The notes beneath the pieces were generated by a model, which did not search any database, had not been told where the DNA came from, and saw nothing but the letters and a program-made list of their open reading frames with translations. A DNA stretch of 64,000 bases from assembly GCF_014646995.1 (NCBI RefSeq), contig NZ_BMOI01000008.1:62001-126000 (forward strand), in the 5' to 3' direction. Each line of letters begins with the position of its first letter. The stretch's first letter is position 1. The translations under genes and the position numbers were made by a program. This DNA is from Curtobacterium luteum (GTDB lineage Bacteria > Actinomycetota > Actinomycetes > Actinomycetales > Microbacteriaceae). Shown here one piece after another: positions 9,107 through 17,169 of the stretch.

Positions 9107-10150
9107 CTACTCCGGGACGACGACGTCCTCGGGGACGCCGGACTCGGCCGAACGCTGCGCGGCCTCCATCACCGCGAGGCTCCGGAGGTTGTCGCGTCCG
9201 CTCGTCTCCGGCTCCGCACCGCCCGTGACCGAGCGCGCGAAGGCCTGCAGCCCGCCCTGCCGGTCGGTGTGCTCCATCGTCGGCAGCTCCACCGGCTCGG
9301 CCTCGTCGTCCTGCGTGCGACGGATCGTGACGCGGTCTCCCTCCACGGCGTTCGGCTCACCCGAGCGGCTCGTGAACCAGAGCTCGCCGTCCGAACCCTG
9401 GATGCTCCACTCCCCCGCCCAGGCCGTGCGCGGCGCACGCGACAGCCAGCTGCCGCGGTAGCTCACGACGAGCCCGCCCTCGAGTTCGATGAGCATCGAC
9501 GCGATCGCCTCGTCCTGGTACTTGCTGAACGACGGCGAGGAGGCGCGGGCGTAGACGCGTACGGGCTCCCGGCCGGTGATCATCCGCATCAGGTCGAAGT
9601 GGTGGATCGCCATGTCGTTGATCATCGCGTGCGGGAAGCGGTAGTGCGGGTGCTCCTCGAACGGGAGGTCGTTGTCCCACTGCCGGAAGTCGACGTCGAT
9701 CGTGGCGACCTCGCCCACGGCGTCCGCCTCGAGCAGCTCGGTGACGACCCGCGGAGCGGGGTACCAGCGGTAGTTCTGGCTGACCTGGAGCACGAGCCCG
9801 AGCTCCTCGGCGCGACGGACGGCGGTCGCCGCCTCCTCCGCGGTGTTGGCGAACGGCTTCTCGACGAGGACGTGCTTGCCTGCGTCGAGGGCCTCGAGCG
9901 CGAGCGGCACGTGCGTGACGGCGGGGGCGGTGATGACGACGGCGTCGGCCTCGACCCCGGCGAGCGCCTCGGTGAGGGACGCGAACGCGGCGGACGCCGG
10001 CAGACCCAGGTCGGTGCGCACGGCGTCGAGCGTCGCGGCCACCGGGTCGACGATGCCGACCACCTCGACCTCCGACACCTCGGGGATGGCGGTGCGGGCC
10101 CAGTTGCCGCCCCACCCTCCGAGACCGACGTGGATGATGCGGACCGGCAT
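9107..10150 (-). CDS. Gfo/Idh/MocA family oxidoreductase
   Basis: NAD(P)-dependent sugar or inositol-type dehydrogenase of 347 residues. The N-terminal Rossmann fold has GLGGWGG, and the conserved EKP of the active site is in LVEKPFANTAEEA. The C-terminal alpha/beta domain carries the conserved HHFD region (IHHFDLMRMITG). The exact substrate is not predictable. The ATG at 10150 has a good ribosome site (GAAGGAG, 8 nt upstream); longer in-frame starts do not. It follows crtEb on the same strand after 137 bp but no functional link is evident. Confidence 0.88.
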   Translation of the reverse strand: MPVRIIHVGLGGWGGNWARTAIPEVSEVEVVGIVDPVAATLDAVRTDLGLPASAAFASLTEALAGVEADAVVITAPAVTHVPLALEALDAGKHVLVEKPFANTAEEAATAVRRAEELGLVLQVSQNYRWYPAPRVVTELLEADAVGEVATIDVDFRQWDNDLPFEEHPHYRFPHAMINDMAIHHFDLMRMITGREPVRVYARASSPSFSKYQDEAIASMLIELEGGLVVSYRGSWLSRAPRTAWAGEWSIQGSDGELWFTSRSGEPNAVEGDRVTIRRTQDDEAEPVELPTMEHTDRQGGLQAFARSVTGGAEPETSGRDNLRSLAVMEAAQRSAESGVPEDVVVPE

Positions 10151-10260
10151 GCGTGCACTCCTTCGTGTTCGACGCGTGCACCGTCGACGGCGCACGTCCG
10201 TCCAGTCTGTCAGGCGTCACCGACAGCGAGCGACGCGCGCCGCGGGCAGGACGCCCACGC

Positions 10261-10303
10261 CCGCGTCAGCGCACGAACACGGCCGCGTCAGCGCACGAAC
10301 ACG
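10261..10303. repeat. 22-bp tandem duplication over the crtEb stop
   Basis: Two copies of a 22-bp unit (beginning CCGCGTCAGCGCACGAACAC) at 10261-10282 and 10283-10303. The right copy encodes the last residues of the prenyltransferase and its stop; the left copy is non-coding. It looks like a slippage duplication of the gene's 3' end. Confidence 0.8.
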
Positions 10304-11205
10304 TACGCGATGAGCGCCATCGTCACGAGGAACCCCGCGAGGTAGTTGATCCAGAGGAACCGCTTCCAGCCCGCGTTGGCCGCCTCGGCCCCGTCGTCCG
10401 TCACGTTCCACCACGGCAGCACGTTGAGCGCGTACGGCACCACCACGACCGCCGCGATCGGCCCCGGGAACGCCGAGAAGAGCAGGACCACACCGGCGAC
10501 GACGTACGCCACGAACGCCAGCCGCACGGTCGCCCGAGCGCCGATCACGGTCGCGACCGAACCGATCCCGCCCGCCCGGTCCGCGAGGACGTCCTGCACG
10601 GCGCCGAACGCGTGCGACGCCACACCCCACAGGAAGAACGCGACGCACACCGCGACGAGCTGCCCGGTCCAGTGCGGCCCGGCGAGCGCGAGGCCGTACA
10701 CCGCGGGCGACACGAAGTGCGTCGACGACGTCAGGGAGTCCAGGAACGGCTTCTCCTTGAACCGCAGCCCAGGTGCCGAGTACGCGATCACCGCGAACAC
10801 GCTGATCGCGAGGACGAGCCACGACCACGGGCCGTTGCCGCTCAGCCCGCCGAGGACGACGAGCGCGACGAGGAACGGCACGTTCGTGACGACGACGGCC
10901 CACAGCGTCGTGCGGTGCACGCTCTTGTCGAGGAGCGCCCCCTCGACCCCGCCCTTGCGCGGGTTGCGGAGGTCGGACTCGTAGTCGAAGACGTCGTTGA
11001 TGCCGTACATCGCGAGGTTGTACGGGACGAGGAAGTACACGACGCCGACGACGAAGGTCACGATGCTGATCGTCGCCCCGAAGACGTCGGTGCCGAGCAG
11101 GTACGCGGCTCCGAACGGGTAGGCGGTGTTCACCCAGCTGATCGGACGCGAGGACGTGAACAGTGCGCGCAGGGTCGACGGCCTGGAGGCACGGATCGCG
11201 GTCAT
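10288..11205 (-). CDS. crtEb: Lycopene elongase / UbiA-family prenyltransferase (CrtEb)
   Basis: Integral membrane prenyltransferase that adds C5 units to lycopene, making the C50 backbone. The 305-residue protein has 7-8 membrane segments and the UbiA aspartate motifs NDVFDYESD (near residue 75) and DVLADRAGG. It is the last gene of the carotenoid operon; its ATG overlaps the crtYf stop as ATGA. The first residues (MTAIRASRPSTLR) include an RASRP encoded by a family-A repeat half-site, so the repeat has apparently become part of the start of the gene. A C-terminal tandem duplication abuts the stop. Confidence 0.88.
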   Translation of the reverse strand: MTAIRASRPSTLRALFTSSRPISWVNTAYPFGAAYLLGTDVFGATISIVTFVVGVVYFLVPYNLAMYGINDVFDYESDLRNPRKGGVEGALLDKSVHRTTLWAVVVTNVPFLVALVVLGGLSGNGPWSWLVLAISVFAVIAYSAPGLRFKEKPFLDSLTSSTHFVSPAVYGLALAGPHWTGQLVAVCVAFFLWGVASHAFGAVQDVLADRAGGIGSVATVIGARATVRLAFVAYVVAGVVLLFSAFPGPIAAVVVVPYALNVLPWWNVTDDGAEAANAGWKRFLWINYLAGFLVTMALIAYVFVR

Positions 11206-11654
11206 GGGGTCGGCTCGCCTTCTGCGGACGGTCGCGCCTCGGGCGCGCTGCGGGTCGGTCGCGCGTCGGGCGCGCTGCGGGACGGTCGCGCGGTCGGCGC
11301 GGAGGACGTGGAGCGGTCGAGGAGCACCCACAGCGCGGGCAGCAGCAGGACGGCGCCGATCGAGTACGCGAGGTCCTCGACGGGGATCGCCCCGATCTTC
11401 GCACCGCTGATGAGCGACGGGTCGTACGCCACCACGCGCAGCGTCACGATGACGTTGTCGAACACGATGGTCATCACGAGGAGCACCACCCCGGCGACGA
11501 CCGCGCTGACGACGGCTGCCCGGCGCCCGGGACCCGACGCGCGCCCGGCGACCCGGTCGCGGCGCGCGGACACGACGCCGGCGAGGACGGCCACGACCAC
11601 CGCGACCGCGAGGAACGGGACGGCGAGCAGCGCGTAGGCGGCGTGCGAGGTCAC
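11202..11654 (-). CDS. crtYf: C50 carotenoid epsilon/beta-cyclase subunit (CrtYf-like)
   Basis: Small membrane subunit (150 residues) of the heterodimeric lycopene cyclase that closes the rings of C50 carotenoids. It has three membrane helices and the motif FDNVIVTLRVVAYDP, characteristic of the lycopene cyclase domain (PxE motif seen as IPVEDLAYS). The C-terminal tail has three repeats of a RPSRSAPD/ARPTRSAPE/ARPSAEG type from GC-rich tandem sequence. Start is GTG at 11654 in a GTGA overlap with crtYe. Naming Yf versus Ye rests on the operon order known from Corynebacterium. Confidence 0.85.
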   Translation of the reverse strand: MTSHAAYALLAVPFLAVAVVVAVLAGVVSARRDRVAGRASGPGRRAAVVSAVVAGVVLLVMTIVFDNVIVTLRVVAYDPSLISGAKIGAIPVEDLAYSIGAVLLLPALWVLLDRSTSSAPTARPSRSAPDARPTRSAPEARPSAEGEPTP

Positions 11655-11983
11655 GTCCGCCGCCGATCGAGCGCCCGCGTCACGAGCGGCCGCACCGCGC
11701 CGAACGCGTTCATCGTCGTGTAGCAGAGGAGCAGGAGGAAGAAGAGCTCCTCGACGGGGACCTCCGGCGCGACGACGAGCCCGGTCAACACCCGCTGCGG
11801 CCCGATGAAGAAGATGCCGGCGGCGACCCCGGCGACGTCCCACACGACGAAGAACACCATCCCGATCGCCGTCACCGCTGCCGCCCGCCACGGCGCCCGC
11901 CAGAAGAACAGCCGGAAGCGGGCGTCGAGCACGGTCATGCCGACGAGCGACACGACCAGCCCGGCGAGGTACAGCCCCGGCAT
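11651..11983 (-). CDS. crtYe: C50 carotenoid epsilon/beta-cyclase subunit (CrtYe-like)
   Basis: 110-residue membrane protein with three helices; partner of CrtYf in the heterodimeric cyclase. The domain signature is present: ARFRLFFWRAPWRAA, then WDVAGVAAGIFF and the PxEE motif in VPVEELFFLLLLCY. Start is ATG at 11983, overlapping the crtI stop by one base (TGATG). The longer frame upstream is only the crtI shadow. Confidence 0.86.
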   Translation of the reverse strand: MPGLYLAGLVVSLVGMTVLDARFRLFFWRAPWRAAAVTAIGMVFFVVWDVAGVAAGIFFIGPQRVLTGLVVAPEVPVEELFFLLLLCYTTMNAFGAVRPLVTRALDRRRT

Positions 11984-13611
11984 CAGACCGCCGCGTCCCG
12001 CACCAGCGGCGTCGGCAGCGGCTCCGTGCTGGTGTCGCCGTGGATGCGCTTGAGCAGGACCTCGGCGCTGATCAGGCACATCGGCAGACCGATCCCCGGC
12101 GTCGTCGAGGCGCCGACGTAGTACAGCCCGTCGACCTTCCTCGACCGGTTCGGCTCGCGGAAGAACGCGCTCTGCCGGAGCGTGTGCGCCGGCCCGAGCA
12201 TCGACCCGCTCCACGCGTTGAGGTCGTCCGCGAAGTCCTGCGGGCCGATGGTCCGGCGCACCCGGATGCGGTCACGGAGGTCGGGCACGCCGGCGCGTTC
12301 CGCGATGACGTCGATGGCCCGGTCGGCGATGCGCTCGACCTCGAAGTCGCCGGCGCCGTCGATCCCGCCCTTGCCGATCGACACGTCCGCGGGCAGCGGC
12401 ACGAGGACGAAGAGGTTGCTCGACCCGGGCGGGGCGACCGTCGAGTCGGTCTCGCTCGGCGCGCACACGTAGATCGACGCAGGGTCGGGGACGTGACGGT
12501 CCTTGCCGAAGATCGCGCCGAAGTTCGCGTGCCAGTCGGCGGTGAACACGAGGGTGTGGTGCAGGAGCCCCGGCACGGGCCCGTCGACCCCGAGGTAGAC
12601 GAGCACGGCGGACGGCCCGGGGTCGCGCTTCTGCCAGTGCTTCGCGGGGTAGGTGCGGTGCTCGGGGCCGAGCAGCTGCAGCTCGGTGTGCCGGAGGTCC
12701 GCGGCGCTCACGACGAGGTCGGCGGGCGCGACGTGCTGGCCGCCGTCCCGGTCGCGGTGCACGACACCGGTGACGTGGCCGTCCTCGACGAGGATCCGCT
12801 CCACCTTCGCGCCGGCGATGACCTGCGCGCCCTCGGCACGGGCGAGCCGACCGATCGCGGTGATGATCTCGTGTATGCCGCCCTTCGGGTACTGCACGCC
12901 GTCGGCCAGGTCGAGGTGGCTCATCAGGTGGTACATGCTCGGCGCCTGGTACGGGCTCGTGCCGAGGAACACGGCAGGGTAGCCGAGCACCTGCCACAGC
13001 CGACGGTCGCGCACGGCGGTCTCGGCGTACTTGGCGAGGGGCTCGGTGAGCAGGCGCAGGAGCTTCGGCAGGCGCCGGAGGACGTCGGGAGCGGCGAGCT
13101 TCCGGAGGTCCTGGAAGCTCGTGTAGAGGAACCGCCGCACCGCCATGGCGTAGGTCTCCTCGGCGGAGTCGAGGTACTTCCGGATGCGCTCGCCCGCGCC
13201 GGGTTCGACCGACTCGAAGAGCGCGATGTTCTGTTCCTTGTCCGCGCGGAGGTCGAGCGGCTCGTCGTGCCCCTCCGAGTACACCCGGTACCCGGGGTCG
13301 AGCGTGACGAGGTCGAGCTGCTCCGCGGCGGTGGTGCCCAGCAGCTGGAAGAAGTGGTCGAACACCTCGGGCATGAGGTACCACGAGGGGCCGGTGTCGA
13401 ACCGGAAGCCGTCCCGCTCCCACGACCCCGCTCGGCCGCCGAGCTGCGTGCGCTGCTCGAGCAGCGTGACGGCGTAGCCGTCACGGGCGAGCAGCGCGGC
13501 GGACGCGAGTCCGCTGATGCCGCCGCCGATGACGACGGCGCGACGGACGGGCACCTTGCGCCGGGTGGTGGACGCGGAGCCGGTCGGACGGGAGGCACGG
13601 GGCGGGGTCAC
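11983..13611 (-). CDS. crtI: Phytoene desaturase
   Basis: FAD-dependent enzyme that converts phytoene to lycopene in four desaturations. 542 residues, usual for CrtI. The N-terminal dinucleotide-binding motif is VVIGGGISGLASAALLARDG, and the C-terminal bacterial phytoene dehydrogenase signature is in YYVGASTTPGIGLPMCLISAE. Start is GTG at 13611 overlapping the crtB stop (GTGA). The first eight residues include PRASRP, encoded by a family-A repeat half-site, so the N-terminal 20 residues before VPVRRAVVIGGG are probably a later extension. Confidence 0.94.
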   Translation of the reverse strand: MTPPRASRPTGSASTTRRKVPVRRAVVIGGGISGLASAALLARDGYAVTLLEQRTQLGGRAGSWERDGFRFDTGPSWYLMPEVFDHFFQLLGTTAAEQLDLVTLDPGYRVYSEGHDEPLDLRADKEQNIALFESVEPGAGERIRKYLDSAEETYAMAVRRFLYTSFQDLRKLAAPDVLRRLPKLLRLLTEPLAKYAETAVRDRRLWQVLGYPAVFLGTSPYQAPSMYHLMSHLDLADGVQYPKGGIHEIITAIGRLARAEGAQVIAGAKVERILVEDGHVTGVVHRDRDGGQHVAPADLVVSAADLRHTELQLLGPEHRTYPAKHWQKRDPGPSAVLVYLGVDGPVPGLLHHTLVFTADWHANFGAIFGKDRHVPDPASIYVCAPSETDSTVAPPGSSNLFVLVPLPADVSIGKGGIDGAGDFEVERIADRAIDVIAERAGVPDLRDRIRVRRTIGPQDFADDLNAWSGSMLGPAHTLRQSAFFREPNRSRKVDGLYYVGASTTPGIGLPMCLISAEVLLKRIHGDTSTEPLPTPLVRDAAV

Positions 13612-14528
13612 GACGAGCCTCCTGGCCGACGGGTGGCCGGCCCACGGCCGGACAGGACCTGCGCGACCAGCCGCGCCTTGACGGGGTTCGGGACGCGCAC
13701 GCGCGTCGCCACGAGCTTCGCCGCGGGGGTGCCGTCGATGCGCTCGTTGAGTTCGTGGAACAACGCGTGCGCCAGGCCGACCGCGTGTCGGGCGTCGCGC
13801 GGCAGCAGCGGGATCGTCATCGCGGCGCGGTCGAGGTCGGCGCGCACGTCGGCGACGAGCCGGGCCTTCGTGGCCTCGTCGAAGGTGCGGATGTCGACGC
13901 CGGGGAAGTACGAGCGGCCGAGCACCTCGAAGTCGGCGTGCAGGTCCCGGAGGAAGTTCACCTTCTGGAACGCGGCACCGAGTGCCCGGGCACCGTCGAC
14001 GAGCACGGCGTCGTCGAACGTCGGGCGTCCCGCGCGGTACACGAACGCCCGGAGGCACATGAGGCCGACGACCTCGGCCGAGCCGTACACGTACTCCCGG
14101 AAGGAGGCGTCGTCGTGCACCGTGCGGTCGAGGTCCATCCGCATCGACGCGAAGAACGGACGGGTGAGCTCCGGGCCGAAGCCGGTCACTCGCGCCGACC
14201 GGGCGAAGGCGTGCACGACGGGGTTGGTCGAGAACCCCAGCTCGATCGCGCGCTCGGTGTCGCGCTCGAGCTCGTCCAGGACGGTCCGGGCCAGATCGCG
14301 GTCGAGCCCGGCCTCGGTCGCCGGGCCGTCCACGACCTCGTCGGCCACCCGGACCAGCGCGTAGACGTTGCGGATGTGCTCCCGGGCGTCCTTCCGGAGC
14401 AGGCGCGAGGCCAACCCGAACGAGGTCGAGTACCGGTCGATGACGACGCCGGACGCAGCCTCGGCGGTCGCGTCGTAGAGCGGGAGTCGGGCGGAGCGGT
14501 CGCGGTGCAGGTGGTGCTCGGTGATCAC
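13608..14528 (-). CDS. crtB: Phytoene synthase (squalene/phytoene synthase family)
   Basis: Condenses two geranylgeranyl diphosphates head-to-head to phytoene. 306 residues; the two aspartate-rich motifs are visible as RVADEVVDGP (about residue 58) and FLRDLHADFEVLGRSYFP. It starts with GTG at 14528, overlapping the crtE stop (GTGA), and its own stop overlaps the crtI start. The upstream open frame is only the shadow of crtE. Confidence 0.94.
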   Translation of the reverse strand: MITEHHLHRDRSARLPLYDATAEAASGVVIDRYSTSFGLASRLLRKDAREHIRNVYALVRVADEVVDGPATEAGLDRDLARTVLDELERDTERAIELGFSTNPVVHAFARSARVTGFGPELTRPFFASMRMDLDRTVHDDASFREYVYGSAEVVGLMCLRAFVYRAGRPTFDDAVLVDGARALGAAFQKVNFLRDLHADFEVLGRSYFPGVDIRTFDEATKARLVADVRADLDRAAMTIPLLPRDARHAVGLAHALFHELNERIDGTPAAKLVATRVRVPNPVKARLVAQVLSGRGPATRRPGGSS

Positions 14529-15583
14529 CGGGCGCGCTCCACGAGTTCGGTCACGATGCACTCCAGTCGGTCGGCGAGGTCGTACGGCAGGCCCGCGAGC
14601 TCGGCGCGGGCCAGGGCGGTGTGCTCGGCGACGCGCTGTTCCGCCGCGGACTTCGCACCGCACGACACCAGGGTGGCACGCAACTCGGCCGCCCGCTCCT
14701 CGGTGAGGCCCGGGTCGCCCAGGTGCTGCGAGAGCTCCGGCCAGCAGTCGGTCGATGCGGCGTGCGCGATGAGCACCGTCCGCTTGCCTTCGCGCAGGTC
14801 GCCGAGCACGGTCTTGCCGGTCTCGGCCTCGGCGCCGAACACCCCGAGGAGGTCGTCGACGACCTGGTACGCGATGCCGATCTCCCGGCCGAAGGCCCCG
14901 AGCGCCGCGATCACCGGCTCCGGGGCACCGGCGAGCACGGCGCCGGACTGCAGGGGCGCCTCGAACGAGTAGACGCTCGTCTTCGCGCGCTCCATGGCGA
15001 GGACCTCGTCCACGGTCGGCATCGGGCCGAGCGCGAGGTCGACGTCGGCCATCTCGCCCGCGGCGCTCGCGAACACGGCCTCGTCGAAGATGTCGAGCAG
15101 GCGGGCCCGGCGTTCCCCGGTGACCCCGGAGGCCTCGATGAAGCGCGGGGCTGCCGCGAGCGCGAGGTCCCCGGCGATCACGGCCGCGCTCGTGCCCCGG
15201 TGCTCGGCCGTGGGCAGCGGGAGGCCGCCGGTCGTGCCGGTGTCGCGGAAGGACCCGGCGACGTTCGGCTGACCACGGCGTGACCAGTCGCGGTCGATGA
15301 CGTCGTCGTGCACCACGAGGGCGGTGTGCAGGAGTTCGTAGGCGGCGCCGACCTGCACCGCGGCCGCCGTGTCCGTGCCGCCGAGGGCGGTGTAGGCCGT
15401 GAGGACCATGCGGGGACGGAACCGCTTGCCGCCCATGCTCGCCCTGCGCAGCACGCGCCACAGCTCCGGGTTCGGCCCGCCGTAGCGCTCCGCTCGGGCA
15501 CTCGACACGGAGAAGAAGCGCTCGAGGCAGTGGTCGACGAGCTCGAGGTCGTTCTGCGCCACGGTGGTCGCTTCCTCGCTCAT
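14525..15583 (-). CDS. crtE: Geranylgeranyl diphosphate synthase (polyprenyl synthetase)
   Basis: Makes the C20 precursor for carotenoids. 352 residues. First aspartate-rich motif DDVID in LVVHDDVIDRDWSRRG, second DDLLG in YQVVDDLLGVFG; GKRFRPRM is the substrate-binding lysine/arginine block. First gene of the six-gene crt operon. The -10 box TAGGTT (15595-15590) is exactly 6 nt before the ATG, so the message is probably leaderless. The start lies only 21 bp from the divergent idi start. Confidence 0.94.
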   Translation of the reverse strand: MSEEATTVAQNDLELVDHCLERFFSVSSARAERYGGPNPELWRVLRRASMGGKRFRPRMVLTAYTALGGTDTAAAVQVGAAYELLHTALVVHDDVIDRDWSRRGQPNVAGSFRDTGTTGGLPLPTAEHRGTSAAVIAGDLALAAAPRFIEASGVTGERRARLLDIFDEAVFASAAGEMADVDLALGPMPTVDEVLAMERAKTSVYSFEAPLQSGAVLAGAPEPVIAALGAFGREIGIAYQVVDDLLGVFGAEAETGKTVLGDLREGKRTVLIAHAASTDCWPELSQHLGDPGLTEERAAELRATLVSCGAKSAAEQRVAEHTALARAELAGLPYDLADRLECIVTELVERAR

Positions 15584-15588
15584 TGGCC

Positions 15589-15595
15589 TAACCTA
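15589..15595. promoter_or_regulatory. Overlapping divergent -10 boxes of crtE and idi
   Basis: Only 21 bp separate the crtE and idi start codons. The sequence TAACCTA reads TAACCT (15589-15594) toward idi and TAGGTT (15595-15590) toward crtE; both fit TANNNT. The crtE box is at -12 to -7 of its ATG (leaderless); the idi box gives a leader of only a few bases. Polymerases cannot occupy both at once, so the two units are probably coupled by competition. Confidence 0.7.
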
Positions 15596-15604
15596 TCGGT
15601 GCAG

Positions 15605-16147
15605 ATGACGACTTTTCCTGAATCCGTGGTGCTGCTGGCCGACGACCGTACCCCGGTCGGGACGGCGGACAAGTTCACGGTGCACACCGACCACACGCCC
15701 CTCCACCTGGCCTTCTCGTGCCACGTGCGGAACACCGCGGGGCAGGTCCTCGTGACCCGTCGCGCGCTCTCGAAGAAGACCTGGCCGGGGGTGTGGACGA
15801 ACACCTTCTGCGGTCATCCCGGGCCGGACGAGTCGTTTGAGGACGCCATCGCCCGGCGGGCGTCCCGCGAACTCGGCATCACCGTCCGTGACGTCGAGTC
15901 CGTCCTGCCCGACTTCCGGTACCGCGCGGTCGATGCCTCGGGCATCGTCGAGAACGAGGTCTGCCCGGTGTTCCGTGCCGTGACCGACGACGTGCCCGCG
16001 CCCGCGGACGACGAGGTCGCGGAGTACGCCTGGGTCTCGGAGGACGAGCTCCGGGCGTCGGTGACCGGTGCGCCCTTCGCGTGGAGCCCCTGGCTCGGCT
16101 GGCAGCTCGCGGAGACCGAGCGTGCCGGGCTGCGCATCACCCCGTAG
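15605..16147 (+). CDS. idi: Isopentenyl-diphosphate delta-isomerase, type 1
   Basis: Interconverts IPP and DMAPP, feeding crtE and crtEb. 180 residues, Nudix fold. Metal and catalytic residues visible: LHLAFSCHVRN, the catalytic Cys in TNTFCGHP, and the Nudix-like RRASRELGI and the Glu pair in SGIVENEVCPVF. The ATG at 15605 is nearly at the transcription start implied by TAACCT upstream; longer frames run into crtE. Divergent pairing with crtE fits its role in the same pathway. Confidence 0.94.
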   Translation: MTTFPESVVLLADDRTPVGTADKFTVHTDHTPLHLAFSCHVRNTAGQVLVTRRALSKKTWPGVWTNTFCGHPGPDESFEDAIARRASRELGITVRDVESVLPDFRYRAVDASGIVENEVCPVFRAVTDDVPAPADDEVAEYAWVSEDELRASVTGAPFAWSPWLGWQLAETERAGLRITP

Positions 16148-16186
16148 CGCGCCGGCGCCGCCCGCGCCGCGCCGCCGGCGCGGAGG

Positions 16187-16278
16187 CCGAGTCTCGCGCT
16201 CGGCGACACTGTTCGGGCGTCGGCGCACGAGAACGGTCGCTCACGCCGAGACCCGGGCAAGGGCCCGCGAGACTCGGG
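16187..16278. repeat. Composite palindromic repeat, family B
   Basis: In the 177-bp gap between idi and glpP. Outer CCGAGTCTCG-type motifs at 16187 and 16268, inner inverted pair GGCGACACTGTTCG (16202-16215) and CGAGAACGGTCGCT (16228-16241). The same arrangement appears at 47182 and 61984. No gene is visible in this gap. Confidence 0.75.
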
Positions 16279-16324
16279 CCGCCGACCAGCCGCCGCCCAG
16301 CGCCGGAGCGGGAGGATGGTGACC

Positions 16325-16921
16325 GTGACCACGACGGACCGCGACACCGCCCGCGCCGCTCAGGCCGTGCTCGACGCCCTGCACGACGACCCCGTCATCG
16401 CGAGCGTGAAGGACGCCGCTGCGCTCGACGACGTCCTCGCGTCGGACCGGGCCGTGGTGTTCGTGCTCTTCGGCAGCGTGCTCGACATCGCCGACGTCGT
16501 GGCACGGGCGAAGGACGCCGGGAAGACCGTCCTCGTCGACGTGGACCTGCTCGACGGGTTCTCCACACGCGACGTCGTGGTGACCTGGCTCGCCACGCAC
16601 ACCCGGGCCGACGGTGTCCTGTCGACCAAGTCGAACCTCGTCCGCGCCGCCGGGCGAGCCGGGCTGGTCGCGGTGCAGCGGTTCTTCCTCGTCGACTCGT
16701 TCTCGTACCACCAGCTCCCGCGCGTCGTCGAACAGGCCCGGCCGGACGCGATCGAGATCCTCCCCGGCTGCATGCCCCGCGTGATCACCTGGCTCCGCGC
16801 CGACACCGACGTCCCGATCATCGCCGGCGGACTCGTGTGCGACAAGGCCGACGTCATGGCCGCGCTCGGCGCCGGAGCGGTCGCCGTCGCCTCGTCGGAC
16901 CGTGACGTCTGGGACATGTGA
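16325..16921 (+). CDS. glpP: Glycerol-3-phosphate responsive antiterminator (GlpP family)
   Basis: TIM-barrel RNA-binding antiterminator; in Bacillus GlpP with glycerol-3-phosphate lets transcription pass a leader terminator of glpF/glpD. About 198 residues. Family features: DPVIASVKD near the start, FVLFGSVLDIADVV, VDVDLLDGFS, GVLSTKSNLVRAA, LPGCMPRVI and IIAGGLVCDKADV. I place the start at GTG 16325, which sits 9 nt after GGAGG; the ATG at 16316 abuts that site. The natural target could be the terminator in the leader of the MFS operon at 23738-23790, where a kinase and an oxidase are encoded. That link is inference. Confidence 0.88.
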   Translation: MTTTDRDTARAAQAVLDALHDDPVIASVKDAAALDDVLASDRAVVFVLFGSVLDIADVVARAKDAGKTVLVDVDLLDGFSTRDVVVTWLATHTRADGVLSTKSNLVRAAGRAGLVAVQRFFLVDSFSYHQLPRVVEQARPDAIEILPGCMPRVITWLRADTDVPIIAGGLVCDKADVMAALGAGAVAVASSDRDVWDM

Positions 16922-17026
16922 AGGCACTCACACTCCGCTCCACGGTCGCCGCACGGGTCGACGCGCGGCGAGGGCGGGCGTAGGCTCGGACGTCGGCTGC
17001 ACGAGGCAGCCCACGGACCACCAGAA

Positions 17027-17084
17027 GGGCAGGTGAGGCGCGATGTCGGGTGACCATCCTCGATCGGGCCGACGGATCCTGCCC
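17027..17084 (+). promoter_or_regulatory. Structured leader candidate upstream of corA
   Basis: The 248-bp region before corA holds a foldable segment. Closing stem GGGCAGG (17027-17033) with CCTGCCC (17078-17084); inner stem GTCGG (17045-17049) with CCGAC (17069-17073). An AGGTGAGGC box (17031-17039) overlaps the outer stem. The magnesium-sensing M-box riboswitch also has an AGGUGAGGC element and precedes Mg transporters, but I cannot match the rest of its consensus. A cis-regulatory RNA is plausible; class unproven. Confidence 0.35.
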
Positions 17085-17169
17085 CGGCGGATCTGCACGC
17101 CCGTCCGCTGATCCCCGACCGCCCACGGGCGGTTCGCGCCGGCCTGCTCCCGATCACGAGGAGCGTGCC

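Noticed and set aside
17027-17084. Firm M-box (ykoK) riboswitch call
   Set aside because: Only one short box matches; the remaining consensus could not be found by eye, so it is kept only as a candidate leader.
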